This document shows, piece after piece, positions 16,019 through 25,024 of a stretch of DNA of 64,000 bases (its first letter is position 1; every line of letters starts with the position of its first letter). Origin of the DNA: Evansella alkalicola (lineage in GTDB: Bacteria > Bacillota > Bacilli > Bacillales > Salisediminibacteriaceae); NCBI RefSeq assembly GCF_019042735.1, contig NZ_JAHQCR010000034.1, positions 1 through 64,000 on the forward strand. Reading direction: 5' to 3'. The notes under the pieces are model-generated. The model ran no database searches. It was not told the DNA's origin and saw nothing but the letters and a program-made list of their open reading frames with translations. A program made the translations under genes and the position numbers.

Positions 16019-18799
16019 TTGAAAGCGATTTCATTACTACTTGCAGATTTAGCAGCACTTACGAAGCGGAAAGCCGTGCTTTTTTCAGCGATTGGGGCGT
16101 TATTAATTCCTGTCATATATGCATCCATACAACTATCTGCAACATTTGGTCCACAAGACCATGTTGAAAATTTGCCAGTTGCTGTAGTAAATAATGATCA
16201 GGGAGCAGTGTTTGGTGAAGAAGCTCTTAACGTTGGGGAAGACTTGATTGAGGAATTAAAGAGCACCCCAGGATTAGGCTGGGAGTTTGTTACTGCTGAA
16301 GAGGCGCTAAAAGGATTAGAAAACCTAGACTATTATTTGGTAATAGAAATTCCAGAGAATTTTTCTGCAAATGTTCCAACCGTACTTGAAGAAAATCCAC
16401 AAAAACTAGAGTTGAACTATATTCAAAATGAAGGTCTAAGTTTTATCGGGGCAACTGTAACGTCTACGGGGTTAGAACAGATTAAATCAACTCTTTCAGC
16501 TACAATAACACAGCAGTATGCACAAACCGTATTTGATACAATTGGTGAGGTTGCAGTAGGATTTGAGCAAGCTGCAGATGGATCGAAACAAATTCATGAT
16601 GGTACTATTCAGGTTTTTGACGGTACAAGTGAAATGTTGGAGTCTCTACAGGAACAATCACCAAGTATATCCGAGTTGGCTTCTGGAGCAGAGGAGTTAA
16701 ATGAAGGAACCTCCCAGGTATTAACTGAGTTAAGGAATGGGGCTCCAGATATATCGAGATTAGCTAATGGAGCTGTCGATTTGAATAATGGGGCAAATCA
16801 AATTTTAACTGAGCTGAGGAATGGTTCCCCAGATATATCGAGATTAGCTAACGGTGCTGTTGAATTAAATAATGGAACGAATCAAATTTATATGGAGCTA
16901 AGAAATGGCGCCTCAGATATATCGCGACTGGCCGATGGTGCTGTGGAATTAAATCAAGGTACCAATCAAATTTATACTGAATTGAAGAACGGGGCTCCAG
17001 ATGTCTCGAGATTAGCCGGTGGTACGGTGGAAGTAGATGAAGGCACAGATTTCCTTTTACAAAACTTACTAGCCAGTGAAGATGACGTTGAAAGAATGGC
17101 TGCAGGGGGCAAAGATGTTGCAGAAGGAAATCAAGATTTGCATGATGGGATTGGAGAAGTATTAGTGGGCTTACAGGGTGCAAAAGAAGGGTCAAGTGAA
17201 CTCCGAAATGGATTAGGTGAATTAGAGGAAGGAAGTCAGCAATTGGCAGCTGGCATGGAAGAGTTTTCTGGGAGTATTGGACCGTTACTTGAATTGGCTG
17301 CTCTGCCACCTGATCTATTAGGTGGACTATTAGAAGCAATAGGTATAGAGCTAGATTTAAATATGTTAGACGATTTATCAAATGGCGTAGCTGATATGAA
17401 AAATGGTGCTGATCTGATTGCAGCAGGACTCGGCGACGCAAAACAAGGTATTGATGATTTAGATGATGGATTAGGCATGTTAGTAGTTGGTCAAACTGCA
17501 GTCCATGAAGGATCTACTCAATTAGTTGCTGGCTCACAGGAACTAGCGGGAGGAACAGCGTCTGTTAACAGAGGCTGGAAAGAACTAATTGCTGGTACTA
17601 GTGAGTTAAAAGATGGAACTGGTCAGTTAAAAGAAGGTGCAGGCTCGTTACTGGGAGGCTGGCAGGCCCTCACTGAAGGTGCAGGCGAACTGCATGCTGG
17701 CTCAAGTGAGATCCGCGAAGGAACTGCCAGTGTAGAAACAGGCTGGGTAGCTCTCACAGAGGGAGCAGGTGATCTTCACGCTGGATCTAGTGAAATCCGC
17801 GAAGGTACAGCAAGTGTAGAAACAGGCTGGGGAGCCCTTACAGAAGGAGCTAGTGAACTACATGCTGGCTCAGGTGAGATTCGCGAAGGAACGGCTAGCG
17901 TAGAAACAGGCTGGGGAGCCCTTACGGAAGGTGTTATTCAGTTAAATAACGGTTCAGGACAAATTCAAGAGGGAACCGCTGCCGTAGAAACAGGCTGGGG
18001 AACATTGACGGAAGGTGTAATGGAACTAAACATTGGTGCAGACCAATTGAAAGAGGGAAGTGAAGAGCTGCATACAAGCTTAGCAGCTGGGGCAGAGGAA
18101 ACTGGTGCAGTGAATGTGGGAGAGGCAAACTATGATATGTTTGCAACGCCTGTAGAAGCAATCGGGGAAGTTGCGAATCCATATTCACAATATCGTAACT
18201 CAACTGCTCCATATCATATATCTATTGCTTTGTTTATCGGTATGTTGGTAATGTCACTCTTCATAAATTTTGCAAAGCCAGAACATGAACCAAGATCAGC
18301 ATTCTCATGGTTCTTCAGTAAATTTTTGTTAACTGGAATATTAGCAGTAGCACAAGCGCTACTCGTATCATTTATAGTGATGTTCATTCTACGATTAGAT
18401 ATATTAAATGGTTTACAATTTGTGATTTTCACAATAATTGCAAGTTTAACATTTGCGATGATTATTTTATTCTTGGTCACATTAGCTGGAAATCTTGGTA
18501 GAATCATTGCTTTTGCATTGCTTGTCTTACAGTTAGGTATAACTGGAGGACCACTGCCAATTGTTTTATTACCTGAAGGGTTACAAAGTATAAGTCCGTT
18601 TGTACCTTTCACGTATTCTATTGCAGGGTTTAATACAGCTATTTCATTTTCAAACCTAGGGTATGTATTGCAAAACGCTCTAGTATTACTTGGATTCTTC
18701 GGATTGTTTGCCTTGTTAACACTCTTAACTATCTTTGTTAAAAACAGGGGAACATCGTTCTCGGAATCTAACATGGAGCGGGAGATGGCAGAAGTATAA
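16019..18799 (+). CDS. YhgE/Pip family membrane protein with long repeat ectodomain
   Basis: A 926-residue relative of the phage-infection protein YhgE/Pip. Topology: one N-terminal transmembrane helix (about 17-35), a long extracellular region (about 40-720), then five C-terminal helices of ABC-2 permease type. The ectodomain is built from A-x-G-A-x-x-L-x-x-G coiled-coil-like repeats, including four 28-residue copies at about 235-346 (LTELRNGAPDISRLANGAV type) and five 28-residue copies at about 547-686 (GWGALTEGASELHAGS type), near-identical also in DNA. Pip is a phage receptor in lactococci; YhgE-type proteins are also linked to export and ESX secretion. TTG start with AGGGGG 10-11 nt upstream. 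Confidence 0.9.
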   Translation: MKAISLLLADLAALTKRKAVLFSAIGALLIPVIYASIQLSATFGPQDHVENLPVAVVNNDQGAVFGEEALNVGEDLIEELKSTPGLGWEFVTAEEALKGLENLDYYLVIEIPENFSANVPTVLEENPQKLELNYIQNEGLSFIGATVTSTGLEQIKSTLSATITQQYAQTVFDTIGEVAVGFEQAADGSKQIHDGTIQVFDGTSEMLESLQEQSPSISELASGAEELNEGTSQVLTELRNGAPDISRLANGAVDLNNGANQILTELRNGSPDISRLANGAVELNNGTNQIYMELRNGASDISRLADGAVELNQGTNQIYTELKNGAPDVSRLAGGTVEVDEGTDFLLQNLLASEDDVERMAAGGKDVAEGNQDLHDGIGEVLVGLQGAKEGSSELRNGLGELEEGSQQLAAGMEEFSGSIGPLLELAALPPDLLGGLLEAIGIELDLNMLDDLSNGVADMKNGADLIAAGLGDAKQGIDDLDDGLGMLVVGQTAVHEGSTQLVAGSQELAGGTASVNRGWKELIAGTSELKDGTGQLKEGAGSLLGGWQALTEGAGELHAGSSEIREGTASVETGWVALTEGAGDLHAGSSEIREGTASVETGWGALTEGASELHAGSGEIREGTASVETGWGALTEGVIQLNNGSGQIQEGTAAVETGWGTLTEGVMELNIGADQLKEGSEELHTSLAAGAEETGAVNVGEANYDMFATPVEAIGEVANPYSQYRNSTAPYHISIALFIGMLVMSLFINFAKPEHEPRSAFSWFFSKFLLTGILAVAQALLVSFIVMFILRLDILNGLQFVIFTIIASLTFAMIILFLVTLAGNLGRIIAFALLVLQLGITGGPLPIVLLPEGLQSISPFVPFTYSIAGFNTAISFSNLGYVLQNALVLLGFFGLFALLTLLTIFVKNRGTSFSESNMEREMAEV

Positions 18800-18822
18800 A
18801 TAGATTGACCTAGTGTATATGG

Positions 18823-18857
18823 GGGCACCGACATAACAGTGTTTGGTGCCTCTTTTT
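18823..18857 (+). terminator. Terminator after yhgE-like gene
   Basis: GGCACC (18823-18828) pairs with GGTGCC (18845-18850) around a 16-nt loop, followed by TCTTTTTTAT. Confidence 0.8.
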
Positions 18858-18956
18858 TATGCAAGCATCTACAAAAAACTAGGGTTGAAAAACCTGTCTC
18901 CCCCATCTGATAAGTATAGTATGATAGAATGAGTTACTATGTTTTTAGGGGGAAAT

Positions 18957-19676
18957 ATGAAAAAGATTATAATAAGTTTTAGTGTATCAATGTTTTTATT
19001 GTTTGCTACCGTTTTTTTATTAGATGAATTATCTAGTGCAAGAACCTTTCAACTTTATGGTGGTTTAGTTTCAAGTGTAGAAACAAATGAAAAGGTAGTG
19101 GCATTAACGTTTGATGATGGACCTGGTGTCAATACACAAGCAATTTTAGATATATTGAATAGGAATGATGTGAAGGCTACTTTTTATTTAACTGGTAAAG
19201 AGATAGAGAGTAGTTTTGAGGACGGAGTAAAAATAGTGCAAGAGGGGCACGAAATTGGAAATCATACATATTCTCATCCGCGAATGGTTTTCAAATCTCC
19301 AAGCTTTATTAAAGATGAAATTGAAAGAACAGATGATTTAATACGAGATATTGGGTATGAAGGAGATATTACTTTTCGACCACCTTTCGGAAGAAAATTA
19401 TTTTTTTTACCACACTATCTATCAAAAAATAAAAGAGATACAATCATGTGGAATATTGAGCCTGAAACATATCCTGAGATAGCATCTGACTCCAAATATA
19501 TTGTTGAGTATGTTGTTGAAAATATAGAGCCGGGATCTATAATATTGCTACATGTTATGTATGAAAGTAGAAAAGAATCGCTCCATTCAGTAGATGGTAT
19601 CATAAAGAAATTAAAAGAACAGGGATATACATTTTTGACTGTTTCTGAACTACTAAATGAAGAGAGGAAGGATTAA
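18957..19676 (+). CDS. Polysaccharide deacetylase (NodB/CE4 family), membrane-anchored
   Basis: A 239-residue protein with an N-terminal signal anchor (KKIIISFSVSMFLLFATVFLL) and a single NodB domain. Motif 1 is LTFDDGP (catalytic and metal-binding aspartates near 53-54), motif 2 HTYSH (metal histidines near 103 and 107), motif 3 RPPFGR (near 141), and motif 5 is the late IILLH. It should remove acetyl groups from peptidoglycan or another N-acetylglucosamine polymer outside the cell. The true start is the ATG at 18957 after AGGGGGAAAT. It stands alone between two terminators. Confidence 0.88.
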   Translation: MKKIIISFSVSMFLLFATVFLLDELSSARTFQLYGGLVSSVETNEKVVALTFDDGPGVNTQAILDILNRNDVKATFYLTGKEIESSFEDGVKIVQEGHEIGNHTYSHPRMVFKSPSFIKDEIERTDDLIRDIGYEGDITFRPPFGRKLFFLPHYLSKNKRDTIMWNIEPETYPEIASDSKYIVEYVVENIEPGSIILLHVMYESRKESLHSVDGIIKKLKEQGYTFLTVSELLNEERKD

Positions 19677-19730
19677 CAATAAAAGCAGAAACATACGTAA
19701 CAGTAGGTTTCCTTTATAAAGGTATTTTGT

Positions 19731-19775
19731 GTGCCCCTAGGAGTATGATGTATTTATTCTAGGGGCACGTTGTTT
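19731..19775 (+). terminator. Hairpin after deacetylase gene
   Basis: GTGCCCCTAG (19731-19740) pairs perfectly with CTAGGGGCAC (19759-19768), loop 18 nt, followed by GTTGTTT. It lies between convergent genes and could serve both. Confidence 0.7.
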
Positions 19776-19794
19776 AGAGATAGGATATCTCTTT

Positions 19795-20091
19795 TTAATC
19801 AGCTAAACTTAAGGCGGTCTTTGAGGCTTTTAAATCAACAGTTAATTGCTCTTTAAGATTATCTGGATGGTAATAGCCTTTTTCTATCATATATTGACTG
19901 ATTTTCTCATGGGCTTCAATGGCATAGGTAAGTTGAGACCGTAAGACTTTCCTTACATCAGGAGATACACATTCTGTTAATGCAAAGGTGATGTTCCTAA
20001 CTGCCGATTTTGTCGTAATTAGAAAGTCAGTTGCAATGACTTGATCAGTCATTCCACCCATTCCAGCCACTTTTTGTAGCATGTTAGTCAC
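19795..20091 (-). CDS. CotF-like spore coat protein (YraD-like)
   Basis: A 98-residue CotF-family protein: MTDQVIATDFLITTKSAVRNITFALTECVSPDVRKVLRSQL, then HEKISQYMIEKGYYHPDNLKEQ. These proteins form helical coat components of the spore. The GTG start overlaps the stop of the preceding gene in GTGA, and AAAGGAGAT lies 8 nt upstream. The pair faces a divergent pair of homologues next to an alcohol dehydrogenase, like the B. subtilis yraG-yraF-adhB-yraE-yraD cluster. Expression in the mother cell late in sporulation is expected from the family. Confidence 0.8.
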   Translation of the reverse strand: MTNMLQKVAGMGGMTDQVIATDFLITTKSAVRNITFALTECVSPDVRKVLRSQLTYAIEAHEKISQYMIEKGYYHPDNLKEQLTVDLKASKTALSLAD

Positions 20092-20294
20092 TGGGATACA
20101 TCTCCTTTCTCTAATAAGTTTGATAATTGTTTTATGTGCTGTTTCCCCGCTTTTACATCATCAGAAAGAATATCTTTTAATTGCTCACACCCAACTAATC
20201 CCTTCATAGTAGTAGCTTTTGTTAAACAGAGGTTTTTGAATGTAAGAATTTCATGTAGTTCTAGCCGTTCATGGAGAGCTAAATTATCGGCCAT
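20088..20294 (-). CDS. Short CotF-related spore coat protein (YraE-like)
   Basis: A 68-residue protein, LALHERLELHEILTFKNLCLTKATTMKGLVGCEQLKDILSDDV, matching the short partner class of CotF-like proteins (H-E-x-x-E-x-x-x-K...L...D). The ATG at 20294 has AGGAGTG upstream; the longer frame to 20354 lacks a site. It overlaps the next gene by 4 nt (GTGA), so the two are coupled, one short and one long subunit. Confidence 0.75.
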   Translation of the reverse strand: MADNLALHERLELHEILTFKNLCLTKATTMKGLVGCEQLKDILSDDVKAGKQHIKQLSNLLEKGDVSQ

Positions 20295-20517
20295 TTTTCT
20301 CACTCCTACTTTATTTATTCTATTATCTTTTTTTAGCTTACGTAATCTATGCATTATTATACGACTTTCTATATGCTATTTAAAATTATAGATTATGCAT
20401 AGGTAACCGTATTAGTGGGAAAATATCTTTAGTTTAACAATTCCATTTTAAAACGCATTTTAAAATTTTCATTAATAATAGCTCTTATTTTGAAAACGAA
20501 ATATGAGGAGGTATTCT

Positions 20518-20748
20518 GTGGGACAGGAAGATTTAGCATACCATGAAATGATGGATACGCATGAACTATTAAATCTAAAAACTGTTGCTCTATTAAAGTC
20601 AAAGATGATGCAGGGAATTGTCTTTGATCAAGACTTACGTCATTTATTAGAAAAAAACGTACAAATGTCTATCGTTGATGTAAAGGAGCTTCAACGACTC
20701 TATCATTATTCAAAAACTGACAACAAAGAAGGTAATAATGATGAATGA
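20518..20748 (+). CDS. Short CotF-related spore coat protein (YraG-like)
   Basis: A 76-residue paralogue of the gene at 20088-20294 (YHEMMDTHELLNLKTVALLKSKMMQGIVFDQDLRHLLEKNV), read from the opposite strand. The GTG start follows AGGAGG; an in-frame ATG at 20503 overlaps that site and is rejected. It overlaps the next gene by 11 nt. The divergent short-long pairs probably arose by duplication and inversion. Confidence 0.75.
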   Translation: MGQEDLAYHEMMDTHELLNLKTVALLKSKMMQGIVFDQDLRHLLEKNVQMSIVDVKELQRLYHYSKTDNKEGNNDE

Positions 20749-21100
20749 TTACTTAGACCCTATTAATTCTATTGGAATGCCAGAGCAAGTTGATTCAGCT
20801 ATAGCCCTCGATTTATTAATTACTGTTAAAGAAGCGGTTCGAAACTACTCTGTTGCTTTAACGGAGGCAGCGAGTCCTGAGGTACGTACGGTCATTAGAA
20901 ACCAAATGGAGGCAGCATTGGACTACCAAGCAGAGGTAATTGACTTAATGATCGAAAAGAAATGGTTTCATCCTTATGATATAAGTGAGCAGCAAGTACT
21001 TGACTTAAAAGCTGCACAAACAGCGATTGACATAGCTAATCTCAAGCTCTTCCCAGAAAACACAAATCGAAAAGGGTTATTTCCAACCCCACCACAATAA
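20738..21100 (+). CDS. CotF-like spore coat protein (YraF-like)
   Basis: A 120-residue CotF-family protein: EQVDSAIALDLLITVKEAVRNYSVALTEAASPEVRTVIRNQMEAALDYQAEVIDLMIEKKWFHP, with a Pro-rich tail. It aligns by eye with the protein at 19795-20091. Two successive ATG codons (20738, 20741) follow AAGAAGGTAA. The adhB-like gene starts 19 nt downstream with its own GGAGGAG site, so the three form one operon. Confidence 0.82.
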   Translation: MMNDYLDPINSIGMPEQVDSAIALDLLITVKEAVRNYSVALTEAASPEVRTVIRNQMEAALDYQAEVIDLMIEKKWFHPYDISEQQVLDLKAAQTAIDIANLKLFPENTNRKGLFPTPPQ

Positions 21101-21119
21101 TGAGGAGGAGAGAAAATTA

Positions 21120-22256
21120 ATGAAAGCTGTTACTTATCAAGGAGTAAAAAATATTGTTGTAAAAGATGTGGAAGCCCCAAGTATACAAAAGCCAGATGAT
21201 ATTATCGTTAAGTTAACTAATACAGCTATATGTGGATCTGATTTACACCTCATTCATGGAATGATTCCGAACATTCAAGAAAACTATATCATTGGCCATG
21301 AACCAATGGGAATTGTGGAAGAGACAGGTCCTGAAGTAACAAAAGTAAAGAAGGGGGATCGTGTTGTTGTTCCCTTTAATGTAAGTTGTGGGAAATGTTG
21401 GTTCTGCGAAAACGAATTAGAAAGCCAATGTGATGAAGCCAATGATAATGGTGAGATGGGTGCATACTTTGGATATTCTGGCACAACTGGTGGCTATCCT
21501 GGGGGACAAGCGGAGTATATGCGTGTACCATATGGGAATTTCACCCCTTATAAAATCCCTGAAAATAGTGAAGTGGACGATGACAATTTAGTCCTCATTT
21601 CTGATGCTGGAACAACTGCTTATTGGAGTGTGGATAATTCAGGAATGAAAGAAGGGGATACGGTCATCATTTTAGGTTGTGGACCTGTAGGGTTGTTAGC
21701 GCAAAAGTTTGCATGGCTAAAGGGCGCAAATCGAGTAATTGCTGTCGATTACATAGGTTATCGTCTAGAACACGCGAAGCGGACAAATCAAGTGGAAATC
21801 GTTAATTTTGAGGACTATGAAAATGTAGGATCTTTTCTTCATGACATGACAAAAGGTGGTGCGGATGTTGTCATTGATTGTGTTGGGATGGATGGAAAGA
21901 TGACGGATCTAGAATTTTTAGCAACTGGTCTGAAGCTTCAAGGGGGTTCGATGGGGGCACTGGTCATGGCTAGTCAAGCAGTTAGGAAAGGCGGCAACAT
22001 TCAAGTCACAGGTGTTTATGCTGCTAGATACAACGCCTTCCCGTTTGGAGACATTTTTCAAAGGAATGTTAATATCAGGACAGGGCAAGCTCCAGTAGTC
22101 CATTATATGCCTTACTTACATGATCTCATTGCAGATGGTAAGGTAGATTTGAGTGATATTATCACACATAAACTTCCATTAGAAAAAGCGAAATATGGAT
22201 ATGAAATTTTCGATACGAAAATGGAAGATTGTATTAAAGTCGTTTTACAGCCTTAA
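21120..22256 (+). CDS. adhB: Zinc-dependent alcohol dehydrogenase (AdhB-like)
   Basis: A 378-residue medium-chain dehydrogenase. Catalytic zinc ligands: Cys38 (ICGSD) and His60-Glu61 (GHEP). Structural zinc site: CGKCWFCENELESQC. Rossmann motif: GCGPVG. An insertion MGAYFGYSGTTGGYPGGQAEYMRVPYG is typical of the glutathione-independent formaldehyde dehydrogenase/threonine dehydrogenase-like branch. Its place directly after CotF-like genes matches B. subtilis adhB. It may detoxify aldehydes during sporulation; this is inference. ATG after GAGGAGAG. Confidence 0.88.
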   Translation: MKAVTYQGVKNIVVKDVEAPSIQKPDDIIVKLTNTAICGSDLHLIHGMIPNIQENYIIGHEPMGIVEETGPEVTKVKKGDRVVVPFNVSCGKCWFCENELESQCDEANDNGEMGAYFGYSGTTGGYPGGQAEYMRVPYGNFTPYKIPENSEVDDDNLVLISDAGTTAYWSVDNSGMKEGDTVIILGCGPVGLLAQKFAWLKGANRVIAVDYIGYRLEHAKRTNQVEIVNFEDYENVGSFLHDMTKGGADVVIDCVGMDGKMTDLEFLATGLKLQGGSMGALVMASQAVRKGGNIQVTGVYAARYNAFPFGDIFQRNVNIRTGQAPVVHYMPYLHDLIADGKVDLSDIITHKLPLEKAKYGYEIFDTKMEDCIKVVLQP

Positions 22257-22286
22257 CGTGAGGAATGGTGTATTGTGGAGAATATA

Positions 22287-22314
22287 AAGAAGATAGCCAC
22301 TGGGCTATCTTCTT
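22287..22314. terminator. Terminator between adhB-like gene and GH73 gene
   Basis: AAGAAGATAGCC (22287-22298), loop ACTG, GGCTATCTTCTT (22303-22314): a perfect 12-bp stem between convergent genes. Confidence 0.85.
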
Positions 22315-22326
22315 AAAATAAGTTAA

Positions 22327-23496
22327 TTATCTTTTCTTAGGTCCGCCACCGTTACCACCATTGTTTCCTCCACCGTTGTTATTCCCGTTCCCTTTTGCTG
22401 GTTGCTGAACGACAGTCTCTTGGATTGGAGCTACTTCAACCACAGGTTCCTCAACGATTGGTGCAGGTTGAGGTTCAACAACAGGCTCTTCTCCAATAGG
22501 TTCAGGTTGAGGTTCGATAACCGGTTCACTTGTAACAGGCTCTTCAATGATTGGTTCTGAGACAGGTTGATTAACAGGAATAAATAAAACTTGTCCGATA
22601 AATAGCATGTCAGATGTTAGGTTGTTCATCGTCTTAATTGTATCGACAGTCGTTCCATACACAATTGATAATCTCCACAATGTGTCACCTGAAACTACAG
22701 TGTGATAAATCCCAGTTATGGGGGGAGTTGTATCTTCTTCTTTTTCAATAATATCATGACGGTATAAATCCCATTGATCCATGAGTTTACCGACTACATC
22801 TTTATAATAATCTCCGCCTAAATGATTGTATCCGGCATTAGCAATCTCATAAAGATATTCCTTTGAAGCATCTTTTAGATCCCATCCGTTAGCAATTCTA
22901 GTTTGATAGTTTTGGATTGCAAAACCATACCGTTGATTCACTAATAGAGTTCCTGTCAAGAAATGAACAGCATGCTGATACGAATCGAATTGACGATACC
23001 AATTATCTCTTCTTTGTGTTTCATCAAAAACAATGCGATCTGGTCCATAATTAGCAAGTACAGGAATTTCCCTGTCGAAATCTTCATCAGGTTGTCCTTT
23101 TAATTGCCATGCGTTCGGTGGATTGTAGCCCCATACTTTAATTCCGAAAAGGTTATTAGCAAAGTGGGCTGTTCTTGTTGTACCATAACCACTTTCTATA
23201 ATTGACATACCGATAATTGCACTAGCTGGCATGCCATATTGTTTACTTGCATTAATTCCAAACTCTGTAATTTGATTAACAAATTCTTCTTTTTCTTGTT
23301 CAGAAGGTGCTTGGATTCTACCTAAATAAGCATGAGAGTTTCTTCCTAATTCTGCATTTTCGAACGGAAGTGGTCGAAACTGCGTAGAAGCTGTTGCCTC
23401 TGTGGTCTGTCCGTTAACAATGAAAGGAGACTGGAAAACTCCTAAACTAAGAAAAGAAATAATGATAACTGCAATAGTAATTTTGTTCTTTAACAT
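22327..23496 (-). CDS. Secreted GH73 N-acetylglucosaminidase with LysM domain
   Basis: A 389-residue secreted wall hydrolase. Signal peptide (about 1-30), GH73/FlgJ-like lysozyme domain (about 60-245) with the catalytic glutamate in GMSIIESGYGTT and the conserved NNLFGIK, then one LysM (YHTVVSGDTLWRLSIVYGTTVDTIK..IPV, about 263-308) for wall binding. The C-terminal part is a Pro/Glu/Val repeat linker (EEPV..EP.P) and a Gly/Asn-rich tail ending PKKR. It would cleave the glycan strands of peptidoglycan. Monocistronic; the ATG has a GAGGAGT site. Confidence 0.9.
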   Translation of the reverse strand: MLKNKITIAVIIISFLSLGVFQSPFIVNGQTTEATASTQFRPLPFENAELGRNSHAYLGRIQAPSEQEKEEFVNQITEFGINASKQYGMPASAIIGMSIIESGYGTTRTAHFANNLFGIKVWGYNPPNAWQLKGQPDEDFDREIPVLANYGPDRIVFDETQRRDNWYRQFDSYQHAVHFLTGTLLVNQRYGFAIQNYQTRIANGWDLKDASKEYLYEIANAGYNHLGGDYYKDVVGKLMDQWDLYRHDIIEKEEDTTPPITGIYHTVVSGDTLWRLSIVYGTTVDTIKTMNNLTSDMLFIGQVLFIPVNQPVSEPIIEEPVTSEPVIEPQPEPIGEEPVVEPQPAPIVEEPVVEVAPIQETVVQQPAKGNGNNNGGGNNGGNGGGPKKR

Positions 23497-23799
23497 ATAA
23501 TAACTCCTCTCATGATGTCTGTATTGTTAGTTGTCTTTTGGACAAACACGCGTCACACAAAAAGAAGCGCTAAGGTTAATTGTAATCATTTATTTGTAAT
23601 TGCCTAGTAGTGAAAAATTGGAAGTTTCATAGAATGGTTGATTTTAAAGAAAATAATGGATGAGTGTGTGAAGAGATTTTGAATTGTAAAAACATAAAAA
23701 TGGTTCTTTATTTAGGGTCAATTATGATTGAAATAGTATATTTGAATATGAAAAACAAAGGTTTGGATATTTATGTTAAAATTGAATTGGGGTGATTTT

Positions 23800-24309
23800 T
23801 TGCATTGTAGAATTCCAATGATTACCTTTTTTTCTTTGAGCATAGCTCTCCTAATTGTGGGGTGTTCCAGTCTAGTAAGTAATGATGTTGGAATGCCAGA
23901 AGACTTTAATTTTAGCTTGAGTTATGGGGTAGATGGCAAAAGGAAAATTGATACTTTTGATGGAACCATAGTAAAGGATCTTGTTAGCGCCGGTAGAATA
24001 GAAGCAGATATAAGTTTTACAGAAGAAGAAATGGAAGAGATCTATACAAAAATGATGGATATTGACATCATGGGAGACTTAGATATACCAGAAGAACAGA
24101 ATTGTGGGTCTATACCAGGGACTATATCCGTTTGGTATATAGAAATGAACGGAGAAAGTCAATCCATTGGATACGGTAGTGTTTGTAAGAATTCCTCTGA
24201 TGATTTAAAAAATCTATCAGATTTAGAGGACTATATACACGAAATGCTTTTTCATAAAGAAGAATATCAGGAGCTCCCTGAGCCAGTTGGGGGATATGCG
24301 AACAGTTAA
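23800..24309 (+). CDS. Hypothetical lipoprotein
   Basis: A lipoprotein of about 169 residues. Signal peptide with lipobox LIVGC, then a small mixed alpha/beta domain containing two further cysteines (EEQNCGSIPG, GSVCKNS) that could form a disulfide. The best start is TTG at 23800 with GGGGTGA a few bases upstream; the frame extends to an ATG at 23773 without a site. The family is not recognised. It is the first of three consecutive small surface-exposed proteins. Confidence 0.65.
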   Translation: MHCRIPMITFFSLSIALLIVGCSSLVSNDVGMPEDFNFSLSYGVDGKRKIDTFDGTIVKDLVSAGRIEADISFTEEEMEEIYTKMMDIDIMGDLDIPEEQNCGSIPGTISVWYIEMNGESQSIGYGSVCKNSSDDLKNLSDLEDYIHEMLFHKEEYQELPEPVGGYANS

Positions 24310-24370
24310 TAAATATGAGTAAAAGTACGTCTTTGTAAAAGTAGAATCTTACTTTTACTTATAAGGGGAG

Positions 24371-24937
24371 ATGATGAACTTGCATAAATTAACCATACTA
24401 TTATCTTCTATATTGGTGATTCAGGTTCTTTCTTATGTAGGGATTATGTTGTACCAGGACTACAAGGAGAATCAACAAATCGCATATGAAATGTATTCTG
24501 ATGATAAGTTTGACTATGATATAACTGATTTTCAGGAACGAGGATATATCATACTTACTCGAAGTGACAGAATAGATGAAAGTAGAGATAGGGTATTTCA
24601 GTTTTATGAAGATGTAAATGGTGGAGAAAAAGCTGCTATAGATATATACAATGGCGAGTCCATTAGACACGTGTTTTTTGATGGAGATAAAATAAAGCAT
24701 AAAACTATTCAGTTGGAGCTACAAGGAAATAAAATACAATCATATACTAGTATTTGCTCAAGCTTATCCTATGAAGAAGATGCTGATAAAAATAGAATGT
24801 ACTTTGATTTGAAAAATTGTGTACCTGTACCAGGATCGTTGTCGCCAGTTCCAACCACACCAACAGGGATTATCATGATGCAAGAAGCAAAAAATGAATA
24901 TTTTGATAGTCATTTAGTAATGTTTCCCCTTGACTAA
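24371..24937 (+). CDS. Hypothetical membrane-anchored extracellular protein
   Basis: 188 residues: one N-terminal transmembrane segment (LTILLSSILVIQVLSYVGIML) and an exported domain rich in aromatic and charged residues, including a possible disulfide pair (SICSS, LKNCVP). No family recognised. ATG with AAGGGGAGAT; preceding gap 61 bp with a short hairpin-like TCTTTTACTT repeat. Probably co-expressed with its neighbours. Confidence 0.6.
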   Translation: MMNLHKLTILLSSILVIQVLSYVGIMLYQDYKENQQIAYEMYSDDKFDYDITDFQERGYIILTRSDRIDESRDRVFQFYEDVNGGEKAAIDIYNGESIRHVFFDGDKIKHKTIQLELQGNKIQSYTSICSSLSYEEDADKNRMYFDLKNCVPVPGSLSPVPTTPTGIIMMQEAKNEYFDSHLVMFPLD

Positions 24938-25024
24938 AGCCCTTGTACAATTGTAGAAATAATAGGGAATACGATATCATAGTATAAAATCAAGCAATCG
25001 CATCATTATATTGGAGGTTCTAAT

